This document shows positions 8,186 through 16,694 of a stretch of DNA of 64,000 nucleotides, piece by piece. The notes under the pieces were generated by a model. The model was not told the DNA's origin and made no database searches. It saw only the letters and a list, made by a program, of their open reading frames with translations. Source of the stretch: Variovorax sp. ZS18.2.2. GTDB taxonomy: Bacteria > Pseudomonadota > Gammaproteobacteria > Burkholderiales > Burkholderiaceae_C. The stretch covers positions 62,001-126,000 of the forward strand of contig NZ_JANLNM010000009.1 in assembly GCF_024701975.1 (NCBI RefSeq), in the 5' to 3' direction. The translations under genes were made by a program, and so were the position numbers. Each line of letters opens with the position of its first letter. The stretch's first letter is position 1.

Positions 8186-9226
8186 TCACTGCAAGACGAA
8201 CCTGTCCCGCTGCGCCTGCGCGCATTCACCCATCACATTCAACGCACGCGACACCGCGGGCGTGCCGATCACGAACGGATTGGCCGCGCCCGCGGGCTGC
8301 TGCTGCCGCAGTGTCGCCAGCCGCGCCTGCGAGCTGTCGATGGCCGAATGGTTCGACAGCAGCACGTCAATTTTCTGCGCCTGCACCACCGTGCCCATGC
8401 GTCGCGTCGCATCGATGTAGCTCCCCAGCCGCGGCACGTTCTTGCCGAAGTTGAAGGCGGTGCCGCCCCAGAGCATGGCGCGGTGCTTCTGGCCATTCGA
8501 GGTCACGTCGAACACCGGCGAGATCGTGCCCATGGTGTGGCCCGGCGTGATGTACAGCGTGACGGTGGTGTCGCCCAGCGTGAGGCGATCGCCGTCCTTC
8601 GCCGACACATCGCCCGCGCCGCGCTTGGGCGGTGCGCCCCAGACGGGCGTCGCGAATTCGAGCTTCGTCTCGGTCATCGTCCAGTCGGCTTCGCTCATCA
8701 CCACGCGGGCGCGGTATTTCTGCGCGAGGTAGGGCGCACCGCCGTAGTGATCGCCGTGGCCGTGCGTGACGACCACGTACTTGATCTGCGCGGGGTCGAG
8801 GCCGAGCCCGCGCATGCCGCCCTCGATGAGCGCGGCCGCCTCCATCTGGTTGTTGAGTGCATCGATGAGGATGATGCCGTCCGAGGTCTTGATGGCCCAG
8901 GCGCTCACCCAGTCGGCGCCCACGAAGTAGAGGTTGTCGAAGGCCTGGCCCGGCGGCGGCGCGGGCTTGTCGATGAGCGCCTTGAGGCCCTTGTCCAGCT
9001 CGGCCTGTGGCGGCTGCGCGGCGGGCGCGGGCTTGCAGAGGTCCAGGAGCGGTACGAGGTCGGTGCCCGCATCGCGCGTGGCCGCCGCAACGTGCGCGGC
9101 GATGGTGGCTTCGGAAGGAGGCTGCTGGGCCGGTGTCTGCGCGCAGCCCTGAATGAAAGCGGCAACCGCTGCCAGGGCGGTTGTCTTCAGCAGCAGGGTG
9201 CGTGAGTTCTCGCGAAGAAATGCCAT
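8186..9226 (-). CDS. MBL-fold metallo-hydrolase, subclass B3 beta-lactamase-like, exported
   Basis: A 346-residue metallo-beta-lactamase-fold protein. The zinc motif is HGHGDH (H155, H157, D159, H160), followed by the downstream metal histidine in YITPGHTMGTISP and a last one in LLSNHSAID, a pattern seen in subclass B3 enzymes (GOB/L1-like). The N-terminus is a lipoprotein-like export signal (FLRENSRTLLLKTTALAAVAAF, then IQGCAQ). I prefer the ATG at 9226, which has a GGAGA site just upstream, over the in-frame ATG at 9238. Family knowledge allows beta-lactam hydrolysis, but many B3-like proteins are lactonases or have other esterase roles, so resistance is not demonstrated. Confidence 0.85.
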   Translation of the reverse strand: MAFLRENSRTLLLKTTALAAVAAFIQGCAQTPAQQPPSEATIAAHVAAATRDAGTDLVPLLDLCKPAPAAQPPQAELDKGLKALIDKPAPPPGQAFDNLYFVGADWVSAWAIKTSDGIILIDALNNQMEAAALIEGGMRGLGLDPAQIKYVVVTHGHGDHYGGAPYLAQKYRARVVMSEADWTMTETKLEFATPVWGAPPKRGAGDVSAKDGDRLTLGDTTVTLYITPGHTMGTISPVFDVTSNGQKHRAMLWGGTAFNFGKNVPRLGSYIDATRRMGTVVQAQKIDVLLSNHSAIDSSQARLATLRQQQPAGAANPFVIGTPAVSRALNVMGECAQAQRDRFVLQ

Positions 9227-9286
9227 CGGTGTCTCCATGCCGTCGTCGCGGCCCGTTGTGGAGACACCATTCTGCGACTGCGAGGC

Positions 9287-10267
9287 TTATTCGATGGTCG
9301 CGCCCGAGGCTTGCACGATGCCCTTCCACTTCTCGTAGTCGGTCTTCAGCAGCGCGCCGAACTGGTCGGGCGTCATGCTCTCGGGTTCCGCACCCTGGCC
9401 GATGATGGCGGCCTTCATTTTGGGCGTGGCCAGCAGCTTGTTGACCTCGGTGTTCAGCGTGGCAACGATGTCCTTGGGCGTGCCGGCCGGCACGAAGATG
9501 CCGTACCAGGTGCTCACGTCGAAGCCCTTGTAGCCGAGCTCGGCGACGGTGGGCGTCTCGGGCAGCGAGGTGCTGCGCTTGGCGGAGGTGACGGCCAGCG
9601 GGCGCAGCTTGCCGGCCTTGATCTGCGCCATGGCCGAGGGCACCGACGACACCATCAGGTCGACGTTGCCCGCGAGCACGTCCATCATGGCCGCGTTGGA
9701 ACCCTTGTAGGGCACGTGGCGCATCTTGATCTTGGCGGCGCTGTTGAAGATCTCGCCGGCCAGGTGGATGGTGGTGCCGTTGCCGGGCGAGCCGTAGGTG
9801 ATGGTGTCGGGCGCGGCGCGCGCGGCCTTCACCACGTCGTCGAGCGTCTTGAACTTCGAGTTGGCCTGGGTGACGATCACCACCGGCGTGTAGGCCACAT
9901 GAGCCACGGCCGTGAGGTCCTTCACCGGGTTGTAGCTCAGGTTCTTGTAGAGCCAGGGCGCGACGACCATGTTGTCCTTCTGGCCCATCACGATGTCGTA
10001 GCCCGTGGGCGCGGCGCGCGCGGCTTCGGCGATGCCGATGGTGCCGCCGGCACCGCCGCGGTTGTCGGGCACCACGGTCCAGTGGTTAGCCTCGGTGAGC
10101 TTCTGCGCGACCAGGCGCGCCAGGATGTCGGTGCCGCCGCCGGGCGGGAAGGGCACGATCATGCGGATGGGCTTGGTGGGGTAGCTCTGCGCGTGCACGG
10201 CAACGGCGGCAAAAGCCAGGGGGAGCGCCAGCGCAAGGGCCAGCGTGCGGGTGAGTTTGCGGATCAT
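9287..10267 (-). CDS. Tripartite tricarboxylate transporter (Bug/TctC) periplasmic binding protein
   Basis: A 326-residue exported binding protein: signal peptide MIRKLTRTLALALALPLAF with cleavage after VHAQ, then the canonical SYPTKPIRMIVPFPPGGGTDILAR opening, the DNRGGAGGTIG loop and the YGSPGNGTTIHLAGE and KGSNAAMMDVLAGNVDL segments of Bug proteins. It binds a carboxylate in the periplasm. No TctA/TctB membrane partners lie next to it; orphan Bug genes are very numerous in Comamonadaceae and Bordetella. The ATG at 10267 fits the signal peptide; the longer open frame upstream is not protein-like. Confidence 0.93.
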   Translation of the reverse strand: MIRKLTRTLALALALPLAFAAVAVHAQSYPTKPIRMIVPFPPGGGTDILARLVAQKLTEANHWTVVPDNRGGAGGTIGIAEAARAAPTGYDIVMGQKDNMVVAPWLYKNLSYNPVKDLTAVAHVAYTPVVIVTQANSKFKTLDDVVKAARAAPDTITYGSPGNGTTIHLAGEIFNSAAKIKMRHVPYKGSNAAMMDVLAGNVDLMVSSVPSAMAQIKAGKLRPLAVTSAKRSTSLPETPTVAELGYKGFDVSTWYGIFVPAGTPKDIVATLNTEVNKLLATPKMKAAIIGQGAEPESMTPDQFGALLKTDYEKWKGIVQASGATIE

Positions 10268-10315
10268 GGGTTTGTCTCTTGGTCTGAACGAATCGGGGTT
10301 GCAGCAGAGGCGATG

Positions 10316-10351
10316 GAGGCCTTTTGGCCTCACTGCACCGAGGGTGCAGTG
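10316..10351. promoter_or_regulatory. Tandem hairpins in the divergent gap between Bug and VOC genes
   Basis: Two perfect stem-loops abut: GAGGCC-TTTT-GGCCTC (10316-10331) and CACTGCACC-GAG-GGTGCAGTG (10331-10351). They lie in the leader of the Bug gene on the minus strand or upstream of the VOC promoter on the plus strand. Either attenuation or protein binding is possible; nothing decides. Confidence 0.45.
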
Positions 10352-10415
10352 TGCCGGAAGTGGCGCGGCGCTGTTTTCGTGGTTCGCGATGGGTCCCGTA
10401 TCAGACGGCGGCGAC

Positions 10416-10443
10416 TTGACAGGGCGGTTTCGGCGCCGAACAT
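10416..10443 (+). promoter_or_regulatory. Candidate sigma70 promoter for the VOC gene
   Basis: A consensus -35 TTGACA (10416-10421) is followed after 16 bp by GAACAT, a weak -10, 30 bp before the VOC start codon. The AAAGGAG Shine-Dalgarno sequence lies about 6 bp before that ATG. The -35 is convincing, the -10 is not. Confidence 0.4.
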
Positions 10444-10472
10444 GAAATATCGATCCACACAAAGGAGACACC

Positions 10473-10850
10473 ATGCTCGGAAACATCGATGCGGTGGCCA
10501 ACCTCGCGGTGAAAGACCTCGCGGTGGCCCGCCGTTTCTACGAAGACACGCTGGGCCTCGCGCAGGTCGATTCGGAGGGCGACGAAGTCGTTGTCTACGG
10601 CAGCGGCAAAACGCGCATTAACGTGTACCGCTCGGCGTTCGCCGGCACGAACCAGGCGACGGCCGTGACCTGGCAGGTCGGTGCCGACATCGAGCGCCTC
10701 GCCGCGGCGCTCAAGGCCAAGGGCGTGCGCTTCGAGCACTACGACATGCCCGATACGAAGCTCGAAGGCGACCTCCATGTCATGGGCGACATGAAGGTCG
10801 CGTGGTTCAAGGACCCCGATGGGAACATCCTGAACCTGATCAACGGCTGA
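10473..10850 (+). CDS. VOC-family (glyoxalase/bleomycin resistance/dioxygenase fold) protein
   Basis: A 125-residue protein with the paired beta-alpha-beta-beta-beta fold of the vicinal oxygen chelate family: VANLAVKDLAVARRFYEDTLGL at the start and VAWFKDPDGNILNLI at the end, the latter holding the typical FxDPxGN signature. Members include glyoxalase I, extradiol dioxygenases and bleomycin-binding proteins; this one is too generic to assign. A strong AAAGGAG site precedes the ATG. It is convergent with sodB, with the two stop codons lying in opposite arms of one palindrome. Confidence 0.85.
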   Translation: MLGNIDAVANLAVKDLAVARRFYEDTLGLAQVDSEGDEVVVYGSGKTRINVYRSAFAGTNQATAVTWQVGADIERLAAALKAKGVRFEHYDMPDTKLEGDLHVMGDMKVAWFKDPDGNILNLING

Positions 10851-10861
10851 TCGATCAGCCG
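10844..10861. terminator. Palindrome spanning the two convergent stop codons of the VOC gene and sodB
   Basis: CGGCTGATCGATCAGCCG is a perfect 18-bp palindrome. The VOC stop TGA (10848-10850) and the sodB stop (10855-10857 on the minus strand) sit symmetrically in its two arms. There is no T-run on either side, so an intrinsic terminator is not certain; it may act as an mRNA 3' end stabiliser. Confidence 0.45.
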
Positions 10862-11436
10862 AAGTTCTTGGCGACGAAGTCCCAGTTCACCAGCTTGGCC
10901 AGGAAGGTCTCGACGAACTTCGGGCGCAGGTTGCGGTAGTCGATGTAGTAGGCGTGTTCCCAGACGTCGACGGTCAACAGTGCGGTGTCCGCGGTCGTCA
11001 GCGGCGTGCCGGCGGCGCCGGTGTTCACGATGTCCACCGAACCGTCGGCCTTCTTCACGAGCCAGGTCCAGCCCGAACCGAAGTTGCCGACAGCCGACTT
11101 CACGAAGGCTTCCTTGAAGGCGTCGTAGCTGCCCCACTTGGCGTCGATGGCCTTGGCCAGCGCGCCGGTCGGTGCACTGCCGCCTTGGGGCTTCATGCAG
11201 TTCCAGAAGAAGGTGTGGTTCCAGATCTGGGCCGCGTTGTTGTAGATGCCGCCGCTGGCCTTCTTGATGATTTCTTCCAGCGTGAGGGCTTCGAATTCGG
11301 TGCCCTTCTGCAGGTTGTTGAGGTTCACCACGTAGGCGTTGTGATGCTTGCCGTAGTGGTACTCGAGGGTCTCCTGCGAGTAGTCGGGTGCCAGTGCATC
11401 GAGGGCGTAGGGCAGGGGTGGGAGCTTGTGTTCCAT
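10855..11436 (-). CDS. sodB: Iron superoxide dismutase
   Basis: A 193-residue Fe/Mn-SOD that converts superoxide to peroxide and oxygen in the cytoplasm. Metal ligands are H27 (EYHYGKHHNAYV), H74 (IWNHTFFWNC), D157 and H161 (DVWEHAYYIDYRN), exactly the family spacing; AAQIWNHTFFW and the GSGWTWLV segment point to the iron type. Start ATG at 11436 with AAAGGAA upstream. It follows the cysteine-rich HTH regulator gene by 49 bp on the same strand, which suggests redox-linked co-expression. Confidence 0.96.
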   Translation of the reverse strand: MEHKLPPLPYALDALAPDYSQETLEYHYGKHHNAYVVNLNNLQKGTEFEALTLEEIIKKASGGIYNNAAQIWNHTFFWNCMKPQGGSAPTGALAKAIDAKWGSYDAFKEAFVKSAVGNFGSGWTWLVKKADGSVDIVNTGAAGTPLTTADTALLTVDVWEHAYYIDYRNLRPKFVETFLAKLVNWDFVAKNFG

Positions 11437-11485
11437 CGTGGTTCCTTTTCGGTCGGTTGTGGGTAAATCGTTGTTCGGTGTTGAG

Positions 11486-12151
11486 TCAGTCGCGGGGCTT
11501 CGGGCTGACCTGGTAGGCGCAGCGCCGCGCACCCGCGAGCACATGCTCGACGCGGCTGACGGTCACTTCGGGCCCCAGCACTTCGTCGAAGAGTTGCAGT
11601 TCGCTGCGGCAAAAGCCCGTGCAGGCTTGTGCCGCGGTGCAGATGGGGCAGTGGTTCTCGATGAAGAGAAAGCCGTCGCCCTCGGGCCGGAATTCGGCCA
11701 TGTAGCCTTCGCGGCTGCGAATTTCGGCGAGCCGCTCCAGCCGCGTCTTGAGGCTGCGCGCGCCGCGCATCGCCTCGGTGTAGGTGGTGCGCATGGTGTT
11801 CTCGCGCGCATCGATCAGCTGGTCCATGCCCTTCTGGCCGAACACGCTGATCACGGCGCTGATCATCTGCACCGTCATCTCGGCGTGCGTGTCCGGAAAG
11901 CGCTTGTGGCCTTCGCCGGTGAGCCGCCAGATCTGCGTCGGCCGGCCGCGGCCGCTCGGGCGGCTTTCCGCATCGACCAGGCCTTCGGTCTCCAGCTTGG
12001 CCATCTGCTGGCGCACCGCTTCCACCGTGACGCCCAGCACCTTGGCGATGTCGGGAATGCCGAGCGCGCCACGGGTCTTGAGCGTGGAGAGGATGCGGTC
12101 TGCCGGCTGGTGAGGCATCCAGGCGGGCTTGGCGTCGATGGGGGCGGACAT
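11486..12151 (-). CDS. SufR-like winged-helix regulator with five C-terminal cysteines (probable Fe-S sensor)
   Basis: A 221-residue regulator. The N-terminal winged helix spans residues about 17-75 (ADRILSTLKTRGALGIPDIA, VTVEAVRQQMAKLETEGLV). After a helical segment come C168, C171, C177, C181 (NHCPICTAAQACTGFCR) and C211. This HTH plus C-terminal cysteine arrangement matches the SufR/DeoR-like family that holds a [4Fe-4S] cluster and senses iron or oxidative stress. It is encoded between the RND outer-membrane factor (32 bp upstream) and sodB (49 bp downstream), all on the minus strand. The target may be sodB, the efflux operon, or itself. Start is the ATG at 12151; no clear Shine-Dalgarno sequence. 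Confidence 0.8.
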   Translation of the reverse strand: MSAPIDAKPAWMPHQPADRILSTLKTRGALGIPDIAKVLGVTVEAVRQQMAKLETEGLVDAESRPSGRGRPTQIWRLTGEGHKRFPDTHAEMTVQMISAVISVFGQKGMDQLIDARENTMRTTYTEAMRGARSLKTRLERLAEIRSREGYMAEFRPEGDGFLFIENHCPICTAAQACTGFCRSELQLFDEVLGPEVTVSRVEHVLAGARRCAYQVSPKPRD

Positions 12152-12183
12152 GGACGTTTCGTGGGTCTTTGTTGGTGCGATTG

Positions 12184-13617
12184 TCAGGCGGCCGGCCCTC
12201 CCCTCGCATCGGAGGGTGCTTGCCACCCGCCGCCGAGCGCCTTGTAGAGCGCGACGAGGCTGGTGTACGAGGCGGTTTCGGCCTCGGCCACCGCGTCTTG
12301 CGCACGCAGCAATGTACGTTGCGCATCGAGCACGCTCAGGTAGGGCGCGGCGCCCTCGCGGTAGCGGACTTCGGCCAGTTCGGCCGCACGCCCGCTGCGG
12401 GCCGCGGCCTGCACCAGCGATTGCAGGCGTTGCTGGTTCTGGCCGTAGCCGGTGAGGGCGCTCTCCACATCCTCGATGGCGCGCAGCACGGTCTGCTCGT
12501 AGAGCGCCCGGTCGCCCTCGGCGCGCGCTTCGGCGCCGCGCACGCGGGCCTTGACCGAGCCCAGCCGGAGGGCAGGCCAGCTCACGCCCGGCGTCACGCT
12601 GAAGGCACGGCTGGGCGAACTGCCGAGGTCCGAGCCGCGCAGCGCGATGAAGCCCAGGAAGCCGCCGATGTCGAAGCGCGGATACAGCTCGGCCGTCGTC
12701 GCGCCCACGTCGGCCGTGCTGGCCGCGAGGCCGCGCTCGGCGCGCAGCACGTCGGGACGGCGCCGCAGCAGATCGCCGACATCGCCGATGGGCAGGCGCT
12801 TGTCGAGCACGCGCAGTTGCCGCGGCTGCAGCATCGGCTCCAACTCGGCGGGGCGCAGGCCCGCCAGCACCGCCACGCGGTACGCGGCCTGCCGGCGCGT
12901 GGTCTCGAACGCGGGCAACTGGCTCTCGGTGGTCGCGAGGTTGGCCTGTGCGCTCGCGAGATCGCCTTCGAGCCCGCGGCCGGTCTGCACCTGCGCCTCG
13001 GTCACGCGCAGGCTGCTGCGCAGGCTCTCGAGCGTGCGGCGCGTTACCGCCAGACGCTGCTCGGCGCCGCGCATCTCGTAGTAGTTGCGCGCCAGTTCGG
13101 CCACGGCCACGATGCGCACCTGCTCGAGATCGGCCGCGCTGGCTTCTGTGCGCGCGGTGGCGGCTTCGTCGAGCCGCTTGAGGCGGCCGAACAGGTCGAT
13201 TTCCCACGAGGCATCGAAGCCCGCGCGGCTGCTCTGGGCGAGCGTGCGCGCATCGGCCGGCGTGCCGTTGCCCTGCGCGATGCTGCGCGTCTTGCTCGCG
13301 CCCGCCGTCACGACGGGCAGGCGATCCAGTTCGGCCTCGGTCTGCGAGGCGCGGGCTTCCAGCAGCCGCGCCTCGGCGATACGGATGTCGTGGTTGCCGG
13401 CGAGCGCGCGTTCGATCAGCGCATCGAGCTGCGGGTCGTCGAGCTGGCGCCACCAGTCGCGCTGTACCGCGTCGTTGGCGAACAGCGAGCGCTCGGGCGC
13501 CGAGATGGCGATGGCCGCATCCGAAGGCGCGGTGTAGGTCGGCCCGACCGCGCAACCCGCCAGCACCAGCGCGCTGAGCAAGAAGGGTGCGGTGTTGAAA
13601 AGTCTGTTCATGGTCAT
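12184..13617 (-). CDS. RND efflux outer-membrane factor, NodT/OprM-type lipoprotein
   Basis: A 477-residue TolC-superfamily lipoprotein. The signal peptide MTMNRLFNTAPFLLSALVLAG ends in a lipobox (VLAGC) with AVGPTYTAPSD after it, as in OprM. Two OEP repeats follow (RDWWRQLDDPQLDALIERALAGNHDI; RRRPDVLRAERGLAASTADVGATTAELYPRFDI). It forms the trimeric outer-membrane exit duct of the pump. The start ATG at 13617 overlaps the stop of the RND permease gene by 4 bp. The C-terminus is alanine/glycine-rich and short. Confidence 0.93.
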   Translation of the reverse strand: MTMNRLFNTAPFLLSALVLAGCAVGPTYTAPSDAAIAISAPERSLFANDAVQRDWWRQLDDPQLDALIERALAGNHDIRIAEARLLEARASQTEAELDRLPVVTAGASKTRSIAQGNGTPADARTLAQSSRAGFDASWEIDLFGRLKRLDEAATARTEASAADLEQVRIVAVAELARNYYEMRGAEQRLAVTRRTLESLRSSLRVTEAQVQTGRGLEGDLASAQANLATTESQLPAFETTRRQAAYRVAVLAGLRPAELEPMLQPRQLRVLDKRLPIGDVGDLLRRRPDVLRAERGLAASTADVGATTAELYPRFDIGGFLGFIALRGSDLGSSPSRAFSVTPGVSWPALRLGSVKARVRGAEARAEGDRALYEQTVLRAIEDVESALTGYGQNQQRLQSLVQAAARSGRAAELAEVRYREGAAPYLSVLDAQRTLLRAQDAVAEAETASYTSLVALYKALGGGWQAPSDARGGPAA

Positions 13618-16600
13618 GCTCCTTCGACCAGCGCGTCGAGTTCGGCGGTGCGCTGCGAGCGGCCCACCGTGCGGTGGTCGCGCGCCAGCAGCGTGTACAT
13701 CGTGGGCAGCACGAACAGCGTGAAGAGCGTGCCCACCAGCATGCCCACCACGATCACCAGGCCGATGCTGAACCGGCTGTTGGCCCCCGCGCCGCTCGCG
13801 AACAAGAGCGGCACCAGGCCCACCACCATCGCGGCGGTCGTCATCAAAATCGGGCGCAGCCGGATGCGCGCGGCCTGCTCGATGGCGGGGCGGCGCTCCA
13901 GGTTGTCGCGCGCCTGGATCTCGTTGGCGAACTCCACCATCAGAATGCCGTGCTTGCTGATGAGCCCGATGAGCGTCACCAGCCCGATCTGCGTGTAGAT
14001 GTTGATGGTCGCGAAGCCCAGCGCCAGCGGCACCAGCGCACCGCAGATCGACATCGGCACGCTGATCAGGATGATGAGCGGGTCGCGCAGGCTCTCGTAC
14101 TGCGCGGCCAGCACCAGGTAGATCACGATGATCGCGAACACGAAGGCCACCACCAGTGCCGAACCCTCCTGCGTGAACTGGCGCGCGTCCGATTGCCAGT
14201 CGTAGCTGAAGCCTGCGGGAAGCTTCTTCGCCTCTTCGCTCAGGAACGCCACCGCATCGCCCATGGTCACGCCCGGCATCGGAATGGCCTGGAAGGTCGC
14301 GGCATTGAGCTGGTTGAACTGCGTGAGCTTGTTGGGCCCGACGCTGGTCGAGAGCGTCACCAGGTTCGCGAGCGGCACGGGCTGGCCGCTCGCACTCTTC
14401 ACGAAGTAGCGTGACAGGGCCTCGGCCGACAGCCGCTGGTCGCGCGGCGACTGCGGGATCACGTCGTACGAGCGGCCGTCCATGCCGAAACGGTTGACGT
14501 AGTTCTCGCCCACCAGCACCGCGAGCGTGTCGCCGATGGCCTTCATCGTCACGCCCATGCTGTTGGCCTTGGCGCGGTCCACGCGCACCTCGGTCACCGG
14601 GTTGTTGAACTCCAGGTCGCTGTCGACCACGGCGAACTTGCCGCTTTCGCGTGCCGCGGTCTTGAGCGTTTCCATCGCCTCGAACACCGCGCGATGGTCG
14701 CCCGCGCTGCGGATCACCATCTGCACCGGCAGCCCGCCGGTGGAGCCCGGCAGCGAGGGCAGCTGGAACGCGAAGATGTTGCTGCCCTCCACGTCGCCCA
14801 TGCTCGCCTGCACCTCGCCCTGGATCTGGTCGGCGTTGCGCTTGCGGTCCTTCCAGTCGGACAGCTGCACGCCGCCGATGCTGTTCGATACGCCGTCGGA
14901 GCCGTTGATGAGCCAGCGGCCGGTGTTCTCGGGCAGCGCCGCGAACACGTCGTCCCACTTCTGGCCGAACTTCTCGACGTAGTCGATGTTGGCGTGCTGC
15001 GGCGACTTGATGACGGTGAGCACCATCGCCTGGTCTTCGCCCGGCGCGAGCTCGCGCTGCGAGGCGTTGTAGAGGAAAGGCAGGCTCACCAGAACCCCGG
15101 CCGCGAAGAGTCCGGTGACCCAGCGGTGGTGCAGCGACACGTCGAGCAGCCGGCCGTAGGCGGTGGCGAGCTTGTGGAAGAACGACTCCGCATAGCGCGC
15201 CATGCGGCTGCTGGTGGCGTTCTGCGGCAAGAGGAACGAGCTCATCACCGGCGACAGCGTGAGCGCGATCACGCCCGACACCACCACCGCGCCCGCGAGC
15301 GTGAAGGCGAACTCCTTGAAGAGCGAGCCGGTGAGTCCGCCCATGAGGCCGATGGGCGCATACACCGCGGCCAGCGTGAGCGTCATCGCGATCACCGGGC
15401 CGGCCACTTCGCGCGCGCCGATCAATGCGGCCTGCACGCGCGACTTGCCTTCCTCGATGTGGCGGTGCACGTTCTCCACCACCACGATCGCGTCGTCCAC
15501 CACCAGGCCGATGGCCAGCACCATCGCCAGCAGCGTGAGCAGGTTGATGCTGAAGCCGAACAGCAGCATCAGCGCCGCCGCACCCAGCATCGACAGCGGA
15601 ATCGTCACCACCGGAATCAGCACCGCGCGCAGCGACCCGAGGCACAGGAAGATCACCAGCACCACGATCGCGATGGCTTCGAGCAGCGTCTTCTGCACCT
15701 CGTCGATCGAGGCCTCGATGAAGCGCGCGAGCTCGAAGGGCAGTTGCACCTCCACGCCCGGCGGCATGTTCTGCTTGATGCCGGGCAGGAGGTCGCGAAT
15801 GCGCTTCACGATCACCAGCGGGTTGCCGTTGGGTGCCGCCTGCAGGCCGAGGTAGATGGCCTTGTCGCCGTCCATCGTCGCGCTGCTGTCGGCGCTGGCC
15901 GCACCGAGTTCCACGGTGGCCACGTCGCCCAGCCGCACGAGGGCGTCGCCTTCGCGCTTGATGACCATGTCGCGGAACTCGGCCACGTTCACCAGGTCGG
16001 TGTTCACGCGGATGTTCGAGACGACGAAGAGGCCCTTCACCTGCCCGGGCGCGGCCTGCACGTTGTTCTGCCGCAAGGCATCGGCCAGCTCGCCGGCCGA
16101 GATGCCGCGCGCGGCCATGCGGTTGGCGTCCAGCCACACGCGCATCGCGAGCGTCTGCCCGCCCGACACCTCGACGCCCGAGACGCCGGGGATCGATGCG
16201 AACTGCGGCTGCACCACGCGCGAGAGGTAGTCGGTGAGCGCGGGCACCGGCATCGTCTTGCTCGAGAAGCCGACATACGCCACCGCGGTGGCCTCGCCCG
16301 ACGACTTGAGGATGACCGGGTCGAAGGCCTCGGCCGGCAGCCGGTACTTGACCTGGCTCACCTGCGCCATCGCCTGCGTGAGCGCCTGGTTGGCATCGGC
16401 GTTGAGCTTCATGCGCACGCTGATCACGCTGCGTCCGAGCGTGGAAGACGAGGAGAGGTAGTCCACGTTCTCGATGGTCGCCACCGCCTGCGCAATCGGT
16501 TGCGTGACGAAGCCCTGCATCAGCTCCGGCGAGGCGCCGGGGTACTGCGTGGTGATGGTGAGCGTGGTGCTCTCGGTGAGCGGGTACTGGCGCACCGGCA

Positions 16601-16694
16601 GGTCGCCGAGCGCGCGGGCGCCCAGCAGCAGGATCAGCGTGCTCACCACCAGCGCCAGCACGGGGCGGCGCACGAAGAGGTCGGTGAACTTCAT
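13614..16694 (-). CDS. RND multidrug efflux permease (HAE-1 type inner-membrane subunit)
   Basis: A 1026-residue proton-driven RND pump with twelve membrane helices. The TM4 proton-relay aspartates are in GLVVDDAIVVVENVHRHIEEG; the N-terminus MKFTDLFVRRPVLALVVSTLI and the STTTxTxxYPGA-like porter start LTITTQYPGASPELM are typical, and the C-terminal half carries the duplicated domain (YLVLAAQYESLRDPLIIL, GLISKHGILMVEFANE). The sequence is closer to the MdtB/MexK-like branch than to AcrB by its STxILLLG and LPxxxYPxxxE style, but drug range cannot be inferred. Both ends overlap neighbours by 4 bp. Confidence 0.95.
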   Translation of the reverse strand: MKFTDLFVRRPVLALVVSTLILLLGARALGDLPVRQYPLTESTTLTITTQYPGASPELMQGFVTQPIAQAVATIENVDYLSSSSTLGRSVISVRMKLNADANQALTQAMAQVSQVKYRLPAEAFDPVILKSSGEATAVAYVGFSSKTMPVPALTDYLSRVVQPQFASIPGVSGVEVSGGQTLAMRVWLDANRMAARGISAGELADALRQNNVQAAPGQVKGLFVVSNIRVNTDLVNVAEFRDMVIKREGDALVRLGDVATVELGAASADSSATMDGDKAIYLGLQAAPNGNPLVIVKRIRDLLPGIKQNMPPGVEVQLPFELARFIEASIDEVQKTLLEAIAIVVLVIFLCLGSLRAVLIPVVTIPLSMLGAAALMLLFGFSINLLTLLAMVLAIGLVVDDAIVVVENVHRHIEEGKSRVQAALIGAREVAGPVIAMTLTLAAVYAPIGLMGGLTGSLFKEFAFTLAGAVVVSGVIALTLSPVMSSFLLPQNATSSRMARYAESFFHKLATAYGRLLDVSLHHRWVTGLFAAGVLVSLPFLYNASQRELAPGEDQAMVLTVIKSPQHANIDYVEKFGQKWDDVFAALPENTGRWLINGSDGVSNSIGGVQLSDWKDRKRNADQIQGEVQASMGDVEGSNIFAFQLPSLPGSTGGLPVQMVIRSAGDHRAVFEAMETLKTAARESGKFAVVDSDLEFNNPVTEVRVDRAKANSMGVTMKAIGDTLAVLVGENYVNRFGMDGRSYDVIPQSPRDQRLSAEALSRYFVKSASGQPVPLANLVTLSTSVGPNKLTQFNQLNAATFQAIPMPGVTMGDAVAFLSEEAKKLPAGFSYDWQSDARQFTQEGSALVVAFVFAIIVIYLVLAAQYESLRDPLIILISVPMSICGALVPLALGFATINIYTQIGLVTLIGLISKHGILMVEFANEIQARDNLERRPAIEQAARIRLRPILMTTAAMVVGLVPLLFASGAGANSRFSIGLVIVVGMLVGTLFTLFVLPTMYTLLARDHRTVGRSQRTAELDALVEGA

